NCBI GenBank assembly: GCA_021808425.1
Contig: JAKBBS010000001.1
Coordinates: 1-54,742 of the forward strand
Direction of reading: 5' to 3'
Length of the DNA: 54,742 nt
From: Actinomycetes bacterium
GTDB taxonomy: Bacteria; Actinomycetota; Acidimicrobiia; Acidimicrobiales; Palsa-688
The translations under genes were made by a program, and so were the position numbers. This document shows positions 8,145 to 15,776 of the stretch, piece by piece. Within the stretch, counting starts at the first letter, position 1; every line of letters starts with the position of its first letter. The notes beneath the pieces were generated by a model. The model had not been told where the DNA came from. It worked only from the letters and a program-made list of their open reading frames with translations, and did no database searches.

Positions 8145-9306
8145 TGCTTGTGGAGCGCCAGCTCACCGTCGGACGCATCGCCTCCGCCAGAATCCGGTGC
8201 TTGTGGCGTTCGATGATCGAGAACATCGAGCCGATCAGGGTTTCGCTCAACAGGTGTGGCACGAGGCCGAGATCGAGAAGCCCCGTGTGAACGGCACGGT
8301 AGTGATGCGACTCCATCTCTACTCGCGGGTTCTCGACGGCCTCGATGCGGCAGTCGCCCGGCCAGGCGGCCGCCACGGTATCGGCGATCGAGCGAACCGT
8401 CATTTGCTCAGTGAACTGGTTGAACACCCGGAACTCCCCCGGTGCTGCCGGGGTCTCGGCTGCGAGGCGGATGCACGCGACCGTGTCGACAATATTGATG
8501 ATCCCGCGGGTCTGGCCACCGCTGCCGTAGACAGTAAGAGGCGTGCCAAGGACCGCTTGGATCGCAAAACGGTTGAGGACTGTGCCGAACACGCCGTCGT
8601 AATCGAAGCGGGTCGCGAGATCCGGGTGTAGGGCGGTTTCGGGGGTCTCCTGGCCATAGACGACACCCTGGTTGAGGTCGGTGGCGCGAAGACCCCAGAT
8701 TCGACAGGCGAACTCGATGTTGTGGCTGTCGTGGACTTTCGAGAGGTGATAGAAGCTGCCGGGTCGCTTGGGAAAAAGGACGCGGTCCGTTCGGCCGCGA
8801 TGCTCTACGTCGAGCCATCCCTCTTCGATGTCGATGTTGGGGGTCCCGTACTCCCCCATGGTCCCGAGCTTGACCAGGTGGATATCGCGGTTGTGCTCGG
8901 CGATCGCATACAGAACGTTGAGAGTTCCTACGACGTTGTTGACCTGAGTTGACACAGCGTGACTGCGGTCCAGCATCGAGTACGGCGCCGAGCTCTGCTC
9001 TGCGTAGTGGACAATCGTGTCCGGGTCGAAGTCAGCGACCGTCGTGGCGACGAACTCTCCGTCGCACAGGTCTCCTACGTAGGAGGTTATGCGCTTCCCT
9101 GATGCTCGGCACCACGCGCCTATCCTCTCGTCGAGGCTGAGAATCGGAACGAGGCTGTCAACGCCGAGCTCCTCGTCCCAGCGACGTCGAACGAAGTTGT
9201 CCACGATCGCGACCTCATGTCCGACCGACGATAGGTTGAGGGCGGTCGGCCAGCCGAGATAGCCGTCGCCACCAAGCACCAAGATTCTCAAGCGAACTCC
9301 ATTCAT
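8122..9306 (-). CDS. sqdB: UDP-sulfoquinovose synthase (SQD1/SqdB)
   Basis: A 394-residue extended SDR enzyme that converts UDP-glucose and sulfite to UDP-sulfoquinovose. It follows plant and bacterial SQD1 almost motif by motif: GGDGYLGWPTAL (NAD binding), VDNFVRRRWDEELG, EQSSAPYSMLDR, KLGTMGEYGTPNIDIEEG (Thr and flanking loop of the active site), FYHLSKVHDSHN (Tyr-x3-Lys catalytic pair), TDLNQGVVYG and FRVFNQFTEQ. Such dense conservation separates it from generic epimerases. The start is either the ATG at 9306 or a TTG a few codons later that follows ATGGAG. No sqdX/SQD2-type GT4 is adjacent; instead a GT-C-like membrane protein is translationally coupled downstream. Confidence 0.93.
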   Translation of the reverse strand: MNGVRLRILVLGGDGYLGWPTALNLSSVGHEVAIVDNFVRRRWDEELGVDSLVPILSLDERIGAWCRASGKRITSYVGDLCDGEFVATTVADFDPDTIVHYAEQSSAPYSMLDRSHAVSTQVNNVVGTLNVLYAIAEHNRDIHLVKLGTMGEYGTPNIDIEEGWLDVEHRGRTDRVLFPKRPGSFYHLSKVHDSHNIEFACRIWGLRATDLNQGVVYGQETPETALHPDLATRFDYDGVFGTVLNRFAIQAVLGTPLTVYGSGGQTRGIINIVDTVACIRLAAETPAAPGEFRVFNQFTEQMTVRSIADTVAAAWPGDCRIEAVENPRVEMESHHYRAVHTGLLDLGLVPHLLSETLIGSMFSIIERHKHRILAEAMRPTVSWRSTSSALASAN

Positions 9307-9447
9307 TCCCATGTCACGCGCCGGTATCTGTCGGCGCCGCAAGTGTTGGCGACTGAGGCTACGACCGCTCAGAGGTTAGGCACAGACCCATTTTGCCCAA
9401 GAGGGACACTCCGGGTGGAAATTTCTTCCCTCTCTCAGCCAAACTTA

Positions 9448-9458
9448 AAGAACTTCTT
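9448..9458. repeat. 11-bp perfect palindrome upstream of the lipoprotein-export operon
   Basis: AAGAACTTCTT lies 37 bp before the chosen start of the lipoprotein gene, in the roughly 190-bp divergent region between sqdB and the export operon. It could be an operator, but it is short and I see no second copy. The rest of that gap shows no clear structure. Confidence 0.3.
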
Positions 9459-9495
9459 GGGCGTCTTTCAGATTGTTCGACGGAGTATTGGGCCG

Positions 9496-10140
9496 ATGCT
9501 CTCGACGCCTGCCCGTAGACGCTCTGACACCGTACCCAAACCACCGTGGCACAATTCTCCTTCGATGATGGCGGTGATCGTAGCGGCGGGCTTGCTGGTC
9601 GCCTCGTGCGGAGGCGGATCGACGAAGACATCCGCCCAGACGACACCGACCTCCACCTCGGCGCCGACGTCAGCCGCAGGTACGGCATCCGCTGCCCGAG
9701 CGAAATTCACGTCCTGCCTCGAAAGCCACGGGGTCCCTGCGAACGTAGCGACATCCTTCGGCGCTGCAGGAAGGGGCTTCCGACGTCCCACGGCCGCTGG
9801 GACTGCCCCTGGAAGCTCGAGCGCAACTTCCGGGAGCACCGCCGCCGGGGCGGGACAGGCGGCAGGCGGCTTGTTCACTCAGTACTCAGCCGCCTTTAGC
9901 GCATGCCGATCGCTGTTGCCCGGGGGCGGCCGCTTCGCAGCACCCAACAACCCCCAGTTCACCGCCTATCGCAATTGCCTGACTGCTCATGGTGTGACAG
10001 CCCCCGGACCGACGGTTCCAGGTGCCACGACAGTGCCCGACACCACCGCCAGCTCGGTTCTCGCCGCTGCTCGAGCTGCCTGCGCGCCGCTTCTTCCCGC
10101 CCGCTCTACGACCACGACAACGACCGCGCTCGCCGGCTGA
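9496..10140 (+). CDS. Secreted lipoprotein with two Cys/His-Gly-Val repeats, first gene of a MacAB-like operon
   Basis: A 214-residue predicted lipoprotein: an Arg-rich n-region, a hydrophobic core (MMAVIVAAGLLVA) and the lipobox VASC with lipidation at Cys38, then a Thr/Ser-rich linker. Two related segments follow: FTSCLESHGVPA with a later FSACRSLLPGG, and FTAYRNCLTAHGVTAPG with AARAACAPLLP. Each repeat pairs C-L-x2-HGV with a second Cys about 60 residues on, suggesting disulfide-bonded duplicated domains. The ATG at 9496 has GGAG about 10 nt upstream; an ATG at 9565 would give a shorter signal. Its stop overlaps the adaptor start (TGATG). I do not know a function; similar small secreted proteins accompany export operons in other actinobacteria. 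Confidence 0.72.
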   Translation: MLSTPARRRSDTVPKPPWHNSPSMMAVIVAAGLLVASCGGGSTKTSAQTTPTSTSAPTSAAGTASAARAKFTSCLESHGVPANVATSFGAAGRGFRRPTAAGTAPGSSSATSGSTAAGAGQAAGGLFTQYSAAFSACRSLLPGGGRFAAPNNPQFTAYRNCLTAHGVTAPGPTVPGATTVPDTTASSVLAAARAACAPLLPARSTTTTTTALAG

Positions 10141-11666
10141 TGAAGAACCCGCGCCTTTGGATCTTCAACGCGGCCCTCTTCGTCGCCGTTGCTGTCGTCG
10201 CCTACTTCGGGGTACAAACCGTGTTCCACAAGGCTGCGACGACCACCGCCATCCGCACGGTCACCGTGGCGAGAGGAACGGTCGAGCAGACAGAGACCGC
10301 TTCGGGAAATATCTCGCCAGCACAAGAGGAGAACGTGAACTTCTCCACGTCGGGAACGGTCAGCGCTATCGTTGTCACACTCGGCGAGAACGTGATCGCC
10401 GGGCAAACATTGGCCGCGCTGGATTCGACGACAGCCCAGACGGCGTTGACCGGCGCACAGGGCCAGCTCTCCACGGCCGAAAGCAACCTTTCACTCGCCG
10501 AGTCCGGTGGCGAGACGCCTCCGCAGGTAGCGCAGGACAACTTGACCATTGCGACGGACCAGCAGGCGATCTCGACGGCTGCAGCCATCCTGAGCGGAGC
10601 GCAGGCCCAGCTCTCCAGCGACGAGACAGCATGCGCCTCGGCTCCGACCACCACAACTACGACTACGCTCCCGCCGGCCAACGCGAGCGGGACGACCCAA
10701 AGCTCTTCCGGCAGCTCGAGCTCTACGGGTTCGACCTCGACGGGAGCGACGTCCTCAGGGTCGTCTGGCACTAGCCCGTGCTCCTCGGTGTCGGGCGACC
10801 TGACGACCGTCAACCAGGACGAGACGACCCTCACGAACGCCCAGAACAGTCTCACCCAGGAGAACTTGTCGATCGAGGCCAAGCGGTATGTCAATCCGGC
10901 CACCCTGACCCAGGACCAGACCGCAATCACGAACGCGCAGCAGACTGTCACCAACGACGAACAGACCTTGAGCGAAACCAAGCTCACGGCACCTTTCTCA
11001 GGAACGGTGATCGCCCTGAACGGGACTGTGGGTGAAACCGTGTCCGGCGGCGGCAGCTCTCCTGTATCTGCGAGCAGCAGCGCCAGCTCCTCGACGACGT
11101 CGTCGTCGGCCTTCCTCACTCTTGCCACCCTCGGAAGCCTCGAGGTGGTAGCAGGATTTCCGGAGGCAAACGCGGTCAAGATCGCCCTAGGCCAGCCCGC
11201 AACGGTAACCTTGAGCGCACTCAGCAACACGACTGCGAGCGGCAGCGTCACCGTCACCGATCCAAACCCGTCTGTCGTCAGCAACGTCGTGACCTTCAAC
11301 GACACGATCACGCTCGACAACCCGCCGGCTACTGTCAAGGACGGCATGAGCGCCTCCGTGGCGGTAGTCGTCGCTTCCGCTTCTAACGCTTTAGAGCTAC
11401 CGTCGTCGGCTATCACCAAGGCGGGCCGCTTCTCGACGGTGACGGTCCTAAGCAACGGAAAGCAGGCGACGCGCGCCATCACTACAGGCCTCGTGGGCGA
11501 CTCGACCACGCAGATCCTTTCCGGGCTGTCAGCCGGAGATGTAGTCGTCGAGCCCACAGTGACGGCGACCGCTGGCTCTGCAACCGGCGGGGCTGCTACC
11601 CGAGCCGGAGGGTTCGCAGGCGGCGGGGGATTCGCGGGCGGCGGCATCGCGGGTGGGCTGGGCTGA
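10140..11666 (+). CDS. Periplasmic-adaptor-like subunit of an ABC exporter (MacA/HlyD family)
   Basis: A 508-residue membrane-fusion protein. One N-terminal transmembrane segment (LWIFNAALFVAVAVVAYFGV) anchors it. A first lipoyl half (VARGTVEQTETASGNI...LGENVIAGQTLAALD), long alpha-helical coiled-coil arms, the second lipoyl half (KLTAPFSGTVIALNGTVGETV) and beta-barrel/membrane-proximal domains follow. Unusual features are a Thr/Ser/Gly low-complexity stretch within the hairpin (about residues 175-220) and a Gly-rich C-terminal tail (AGGFAGGGG). The ATG at 10140 shares an A with the upstream stop, so translation is coupled. The frame is open further upstream, but that part overlaps the lipoprotein gene. 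In monoderms such adaptors work with MacB-type ABC transporters without an outer-membrane channel. Confidence 0.88.
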   Translation: MKNPRLWIFNAALFVAVAVVAYFGVQTVFHKAATTTAIRTVTVARGTVEQTETASGNISPAQEENVNFSTSGTVSAIVVTLGENVIAGQTLAALDSTTAQTALTGAQGQLSTAESNLSLAESGGETPPQVAQDNLTIATDQQAISTAAAILSGAQAQLSSDETACASAPTTTTTTTLPPANASGTTQSSSGSSSSTGSTSTGATSSGSSGTSPCSSVSGDLTTVNQDETTLTNAQNSLTQENLSIEAKRYVNPATLTQDQTAITNAQQTVTNDEQTLSETKLTAPFSGTVIALNGTVGETVSGGGSSPVSASSSASSSTTSSSAFLTLATLGSLEVVAGFPEANAVKIALGQPATVTLSALSNTTASGSVTVTDPNPSVVSNVVTFNDTITLDNPPATVKDGMSASVAVVVASASNALELPSSAITKAGRFSTVTVLSNGKQATRAITTGLVGDSTTQILSGLSAGDVVVEPTVTATAGSATGGAATRAGGFAGGGGFAGGGIAGGLG

Positions 11667-11669
11667 ACC

Positions 11670-12431
11670 GTGATAGCCCCCGCAGCTGACAATCCGGTCT
11701 TTAGGAGCATCCCGCCTGTTATCGCCTTGCGCAATCTCACCCGGACTTACCAGATGGGTGACGCCGAGGTGCGTGCTCTAGGTGGTGTCTCCCTTGTGAT
11801 CGAGCGAGGGGAGTTCGTTGCGATCATGGGGGCGTCCGGTTCGGGCAAGTCGACGATGATGAACATCATCGGCTGCTTAGACGTGCCTTCGAGCGGCCGC
11901 TACTGGCTGGACGGGGTGGATGTGCGTGGCCTCGACGAGACCCGTCTTGCGCGGGTGCGCAACCGTAAGATCGGGTTCGTCTTCCAGAGCTTCAACCTGA
12001 TTCCCCGCACCACGGCGCTGGCCAACGTGGAACTCCCCATGCTCTATGCAGGTGTCGGCTCCAAGGAGAGACGCGCTCGCGCCGTGACCGCTCTCGACAT
12101 GGTCGGCTTGTCCGAGCGTTCCGGCCACTTCCCGAACGAGATGTCCGGCGGCCAGCAGCAACGAGTTGCCGTCGCGCGGGCTCTCGTAACGAACCCGGCG
12201 CTGATCCTCGCCGACGAGCCGACCGGGAACTTGGATACCCGCTCGAGCGAGGAAGTCATGAACATCTTCGAGGCGCTCAACCAGGCCGGCAGAACTGTCG
12301 TTCTGATCACCCACGAACCGGACATCGCAGCGCGTACGAAGCGCACCGTTCGCCTGCGAGACGGTCTGATCATCGCCGACGAGACGACCGTAGACACTCG
12401 CCACCAGGCCGACTCAGGCGCTATCAGATGA
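11670..12431 (+). CDS. ABC transporter ATP-binding protein (MacB/LolD type)
   Basis: A 253-residue ATPase. Motifs in order are Walker A GASGSGKST, the Q-loop in FVFQSFNLIPRTTALANVELP, the LolD/MacB-type signature SGGQQQR, Walker B LILADEPTGNLD and the H-loop in VLITHEP. The NLIPRTTALANVELP sequence is typical of the MacB/LolD/FtsE branch, not importers. The GTG start lies 3 nt after the adaptor stop. It powers export with the permease encoded directly downstream (4-nt overlap). The substrate is not predictable; relatives export antimicrobial peptides, macrolides or lipoproteins. Confidence 0.93.
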   Translation: MIAPAADNPVFRSIPPVIALRNLTRTYQMGDAEVRALGGVSLVIERGEFVAIMGASGSGKSTMMNIIGCLDVPSSGRYWLDGVDVRGLDETRLARVRNRKIGFVFQSFNLIPRTTALANVELPMLYAGVGSKERRARAVTALDMVGLSERSGHFPNEMSGGQQQRVAVARALVTNPALILADEPTGNLDTRSSEEVMNIFEALNQAGRTVVLITHEPDIAARTKRTVRLRDGLIIADETTVDTRHQADSGAIR

Positions 12432-13666
12432 CGGTCGTCCTGGATCTCACGACGGCTATCAGGGGACTCGCCGCCAACAAGTTACGCTCGTCGCTCACGG
12501 TTCTCGGGATACTCATCGGGGTCGGGGCAGTCATCATCCTGGTAGCGGTCGGCAATGGATCTTCCCTTGCCGTGCAGAACCGGATCAAGGCCCTCGGCAC
12601 GAACACGATCACGATCGCCAACAGAGGTCGATTCGGGCGCGGACCGGCGACGTCGGGAACCCAGACGCGAGCGGCCACTATCACCGCCGCAGATATAGCC
12701 GCCATGTCTGATCCGAACCAGGCCCCGGACATCCTGTCGGTTTCGCCGGTGCTCGGCGCCTCGGTCACCGCGAGTTACCAGTCGGCGTCCTCAACACTCA
12801 GCGTAACTGCTACGAGCCCGACTTACCTACCTGCCGAGGACTACACCGTCGAGGCGGGACGCTCGCTTAGCACCGCCGACATATCGAACTCCGCCCAGGT
12901 CGCCCTAATCGGCCAGACGGTCCTCACCAATCTCTACCCCGCCGGGGCGAATCCGATCGGAACCGAGATCTACATGACCGAGGGTAAGAATGAAGCCCAA
13001 TTCCAGGTTGTAGGCGTGCTCGCCTCCAAAGGGTCAGCGACCGGCACTACCGACCCGAACAACATAGCCATAATCCCCTACACGACTGCGGAGGGCCTCC
13101 TCACCGGATATACGAATGACTTCCAACGGATCATCGTCGAAGCCAAGTCGGCCGGGACCGTCAATGCTGCCGAGCAAGAGGCCTCGGACATTCTCGCATC
13201 GGCGAACCAGACCACGGTCGCAAACCTCCCGTTCTTCGTGCTCAACGAGCAGTCCCTCCTTTCCACCTCCGCTTCGACAACCTCCACCTTCACGGTCCTG
13301 CTCGGGGCCGTCGCTGCGATCAGCCTCCTGGTTGGCGGGATCGGGATCATGAACATCATGCTGGTCACTGTCACCGAACGGACCCGGGAGATCGGCATCC
13401 GAAAAGCGATCGGCGCACCCCGGCGGGCGATCCTCGGTCAGTTCCTCACGGAGGCAGTGCTGTTATCGCTTTTCGGAGGACTTGCCGGCGTCGCCGTCGG
13501 CCTCATCGGAAGCCGGTTCAAGATCGTCGGGGTGAAGCCGGTGGCGACGCCGACATCGGTCGTCGAGGCTTTCGTGGTTGCGGTAGCAGTCGGCATCTTC
13601 TTCGGGTTCTATCCGGCGAACCGCGCTGCGTCACTTCGTCCCGTCGATGCTCTGCGCTATGAGTAA
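12428..13666 (+). CDS. MacB-type ABC transporter permease (FtsX family)
   Basis: A 412-residue permease with the type VII ABC layout: one N-terminal membrane helix (KLRSSLTVLGILIGVGAVIILVAVG), a large extracytoplasmic MacB-PCD domain (about residues 45-280), and three C-terminal helices with FtsX motifs GGIGIMNIMLVTVTERTREIGIRKAIGA and FFGFYPANRAASLRPVDALRYE. The conserved ERTxEIGxRKAxGA coupling helix is intact. The ATG overlaps the ATPase stop by 4 nt (ATGA). This class couples ATP hydrolysis in the cytoplasm to mechanical movement outside the membrane rather than moving substrate through the bilayer. Confidence 0.93.
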   Translation: MTVVLDLTTAIRGLAANKLRSSLTVLGILIGVGAVIILVAVGNGSSLAVQNRIKALGTNTITIANRGRFGRGPATSGTQTRAATITAADIAAMSDPNQAPDILSVSPVLGASVTASYQSASSTLSVTATSPTYLPAEDYTVEAGRSLSTADISNSAQVALIGQTVLTNLYPAGANPIGTEIYMTEGKNEAQFQVVGVLASKGSATGTTDPNNIAIIPYTTAEGLLTGYTNDFQRIIVEAKSAGTVNAAEQEASDILASANQTTVANLPFFVLNEQSLLSTSASTTSTFTVLLGAVAAISLLVGGIGIMNIMLVTVTERTREIGIRKAIGAPRRAILGQFLTEAVLLSLFGGLAGVAVGLIGSRFKIVGVKPVATPTSVVEAFVVAVAVGIFFGFYPANRAASLRPVDALRYE

Positions 13667-13708
13667 AGCGAATACATACTCCAGATGCAGGCAACCAATC
13701 GAAGAACC

Positions 13709-13714
13709 AGGAGG
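13709..13714 (+). promoter_or_regulatory. Ribosome binding site fixing the start at 13724
   Basis: AGGAGG, 9 nt before the ATG at 13724. It favours this start over the upstream in-frame start at 13685. Confidence 0.65.
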
Positions 13715-13723
13715 ATTCCGAGT

Positions 13724-14344
13724 ATGCAACCCGAGGATCTGACTCAACCGGTACCGATTCCCGAGACACATCAGATCCCGCCGATCGCCATCCGTCCGGA
13801 TGACCCCGACGACGAGTGGGCTATGCCGGAGAGCGGCAAGGTTCTGCGGGTCCGTTATTTCACCGGAATCCTCCTGATGCTCTTGGCGCTCGGAGGAGGT
13901 TTCTGGGGTGGAGTCGTCGCCGAGAAGCACCATGGCACCGGCGCTTCAACTACGACTTCGGCATTTGCCAGCCGGATTGCCGCTCTAAGGGCTGCCGGCG
14001 CCACTGCGGGAGGATTCGGAGGAGCAGCCACCGCGGGCGGAGGAGGATCAGGCTCTACGACGGGAGGTGCCGCGAGAGGTATCGGCGCAGGGGGAGCCCC
14101 GGCAGGTACTGCAACGCCGACAACCTCGGGCACCGTGATCGACGTTAGCGGTGACCTGCTCGAGATCAGCGACTCACAGGGTCAAATTGTCAAGATCACG
14201 GTCGGGCCGGCGGCAACCGTGAGCATCGCATCCAAGGCGAGTTTGTCGGGATTGAAGATCGGCGACACGGTAGTGGTCGCAGGCTCCCGCGGATCCGGCG
14301 GCACGCTGAACGCAACAACCGTAACGGCTACCGCTGGCGGCTAG
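13724..14344 (+). CDS. Single-pass membrane protein with a DUF5666-like C-terminal domain
   Basis: A 206-residue protein: a proline-rich cytoplasmic N-terminus (~45 residues), one transmembrane helix (YFTGILLMLLALGGGFWGGVV), a Gly/Ala/Thr linker, and a C-terminal beta-rich domain (GTVIDVSGDLLEISDSQGQIVKITVG... LKIGDTVVVAGSRGSGG) that resembles the OB-like DUF5666 repeat. The start at 13724 is preferred because AGGAGG lies 9 nt upstream. It is the fifth and last gene of the lipoprotein-adaptor-ATPase-permease operon, 57 bp after the permease, so it probably serves the exporter or its regulation. Its molecular role is unknown. Confidence 0.75.
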   Translation: MQPEDLTQPVPIPETHQIPPIAIRPDDPDDEWAMPESGKVLRVRYFTGILLMLLALGGGFWGGVVAEKHHGTGASTTTSAFASRIAALRAAGATAGGFGGAATAGGGGSGSTTGGAARGIGAGGAPAGTATPTTSGTVIDVSGDLLEISDSQGQIVKITVGPAATVSIASKASLSGLKIGDTVVVAGSRGSGGTLNATTVTATAGG

Positions 14345-14407
14345 CTGACCACACTTTCGCGTCGCTGGTTGCGGCGGGCGCACATCCCGGTGGGGGGTAT
14401 TAGCCGT

Positions 14408-14809
14408 CTAAGCCCGATCGTCCGGGCCCGCCTCGAAACCGAGGGAAGTCCCCTGAATGGGCGACCCTCGCCTTCGGATGTTGCGATCTACGACGACCTC
14501 GGCGAGGATTCGAAGCCCGACGCCAGCTACCAGCGTGCCAGCGATCGACACCAGGATAGAAATGCTCAAGCCGGCTACCACTGCAGCGAGCCCTGCCACC
14601 ATCGTGACAAGTCCCCACCATCGAAGGCACAAGACACGTACCCAGGCGCGGGAGACGATCCGGGTGACCGTGTGGAATGCGCGCCTGACATCTGTGGCTC
14701 GGTCGTGCTTGAGGCGCGAAGCAAATGTAGGGTCATCAGCAAGCGCCGCTGCCTCCAAGTCGGCAAGGGCTGCCCGCTCTGCTGCGCTCAATCTCGCGTC
14801 TGGGGTCAT
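14408..14809 (-). CDS. DUF3040 membrane protein
   Basis: A 133-residue protein of the actinobacterial DUF3040 family. The N-terminus has the family layout L-S-x2-E-x2-L-x2-L-E-x2-L-x2-D-D-P-x-F-A (LSAAERAALADLEAAALADDPTFASRL), followed by two hydrophobic helices (WWGLVTMVAGLAAVVAGL and ISILVSIAGTLVAGVGLRILAEVVV). The start is the ATG at 14809 with AGAGGTAGAGAG directly ahead. Longer in-frame starts have no such site. Function is unknown in the family; in many actinobacteria it lies near cell-division genes, but not here. Confidence 0.85.
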   Translation of the reverse strand: MTPDARLSAAERAALADLEAAALADDPTFASRLKHDRATDVRRAFHTVTRIVSRAWVRVLCLRWWGLVTMVAGLAAVVAGLSISILVSIAGTLVAGVGLRILAEVVVDRNIRRRGSPIQGTSLGFEAGPDDRA

Positions 14810-14939
14810 CTCTCTACCTCTACGGCTAGAGCCTATCAATGAACATTCTCTACCCATCGGCAACGCTATCGCTAGAGCAAAGGACCTTTTTTTCTACGAA
14901 GCATTTCGACACAAGGGAACATCGTCATGGCCGCTCGCC

Positions 14940-14945
14940 TATCCT
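14940..14945 (+). promoter_or_regulatory. -10 box (TATCCT) for a leaderless ROK kinase transcript
   Basis: TATCCT, 6 nt and then the GTG at 14952, without a Shine-Dalgarno sequence. The preceding 130 bp hold only this promoter region and the DUF3040 promoter on the other strand. Confidence 0.6.
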
Positions 14946-14951
14946 CGCTGC

Positions 14952-15776
14952 GTGGCCACACGAAAAAACACTGAAAGCAATGCCGAAACACTCGCAATAG
15001 ACATCGGAGGGACAGGCCTCAAAGGTTCTGTCCTAGACCCACAAGGCCAGATGGTCCACGACCGCGTCCGATGCGACACGCCTTACCCACTCCCCCCCGC
15101 AAAGCTCGTGACAGTCTTGTTGGACCTCATCAAACCGCTCCCCTCCTTCGACCGGGTGTCGGTCGGATTCCCGGGAATGGTCCGGAACGGCAAGATACTA
15201 TCCGCCCCGCATTTCGTATCTCCGAGGGGACCGGGCGGCGAGCCGAGTCCCGAGCTCGTGAGCGCATGGAACCGCTTCGATCTCGGTGCTGCGTTAGCCA
15301 CGGCGACGGCCAAGCCCGTGAAGATAGCGAACGATGCCGACCTGCAAGGCGCTGCTGTAGTGAAAGGCGAGGGCCTCGAGCTCGTCCTAACCCTCGGGAC
15401 CGGTCTCGGTACGGCACTGTTCTTCGACGGGCAGCTTCAACCGCACCTCGAGTTCGCCCATCATCCGTTCAAGAAGGGTCGCAGCTACAACGAGGTCGTA
15501 GGCGAGGCAGCCCGCGAGAGATCGGGAAACAAGAAATGGTTGTCCCACGTGATGGAGGCGGTCGAAACCCTGCGGGCGCTCACCTTCTTCGATCACTGTT
15601 TCATCGGCGGAGGCAATTCTGCGCGCCTCGGCGACGATCTGCCCGACGACGTGACAGTGGTCGACAATTCTGCAGGGATCCTGGGCGGGATCAAACTCTG
15701 GGAGGTCGCAGCGGGACCCCTACACGTCACTTGCGAGGCGGCAACCTCCAGCGTCGGTGTCGCAGGCCGCCGCTGA
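14952..15776 (+). CDS. ROK family sugar kinase, polyphosphate-glucokinase-like
   Basis: A 274-residue kinase of the ASKHA fold. It has the phosphate-1 motif AIDIGGTGLKGSVLD, SVGFPGMV, the catalytic-base motif NDADLQG, the phosphate-2 motif LTLGTGLGTALFFDG, and a helix with GGGNSARL. In place of the usual E-L-G-H it reads EFAHHPFKKG, and it lacks the Cys-rich zinc motif of repressor-type ROK proteins. This pattern resembles the PpgK-like branch that phosphorylates glucose from polyphosphate or ATP; the donor cannot be told from sequence. The open frame extends far upstream, but that part lies antisense to DUF3040. The GTG at 14952 is supported by a TATCCT box 6 nt ahead. The 3' end overlaps gatD tail-to-tail by 50 bp. 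Confidence 0.85.
   Translation: MATRKNTESNAETLAIDIGGTGLKGSVLDPQGQMVHDRVRCDTPYPLPPAKLVTVLLDLIKPLPSFDRVSVGFPGMVRNGKILSAPHFVSPRGPGGEPSPELVSAWNRFDLGAALATATAKPVKIANDADLQGAAVVKGEGLELVLTLGTGLGTALFFDGQLQPHLEFAHHPFKKGRSYNEVVGEAARERSGNKKWLSHVMEAVETLRALTFFDHCFIGGGNSARLGDDLPDDVTVVDNSAGILGGIKLWEVAAGPLHVTCEAATSSVGVAGRR

Noticed and set aside
10202..11740. A 512-codon open frame on the minus strand opposite the MacA-like adaptor gene
   Set aside because: It is rich in Val/Ala with no recognisable domain and lies wholly antisense to a gene with clear HlyD motifs. High G+C and low-complexity Thr/Ser codons explain the lack of stops.
14457..14951. Upstream extension of the ROK kinase frame
   Set aside because: It reads antisense through DUF3040, has no homologous motif, and the GTG at 14952 has a well-placed -10 box.
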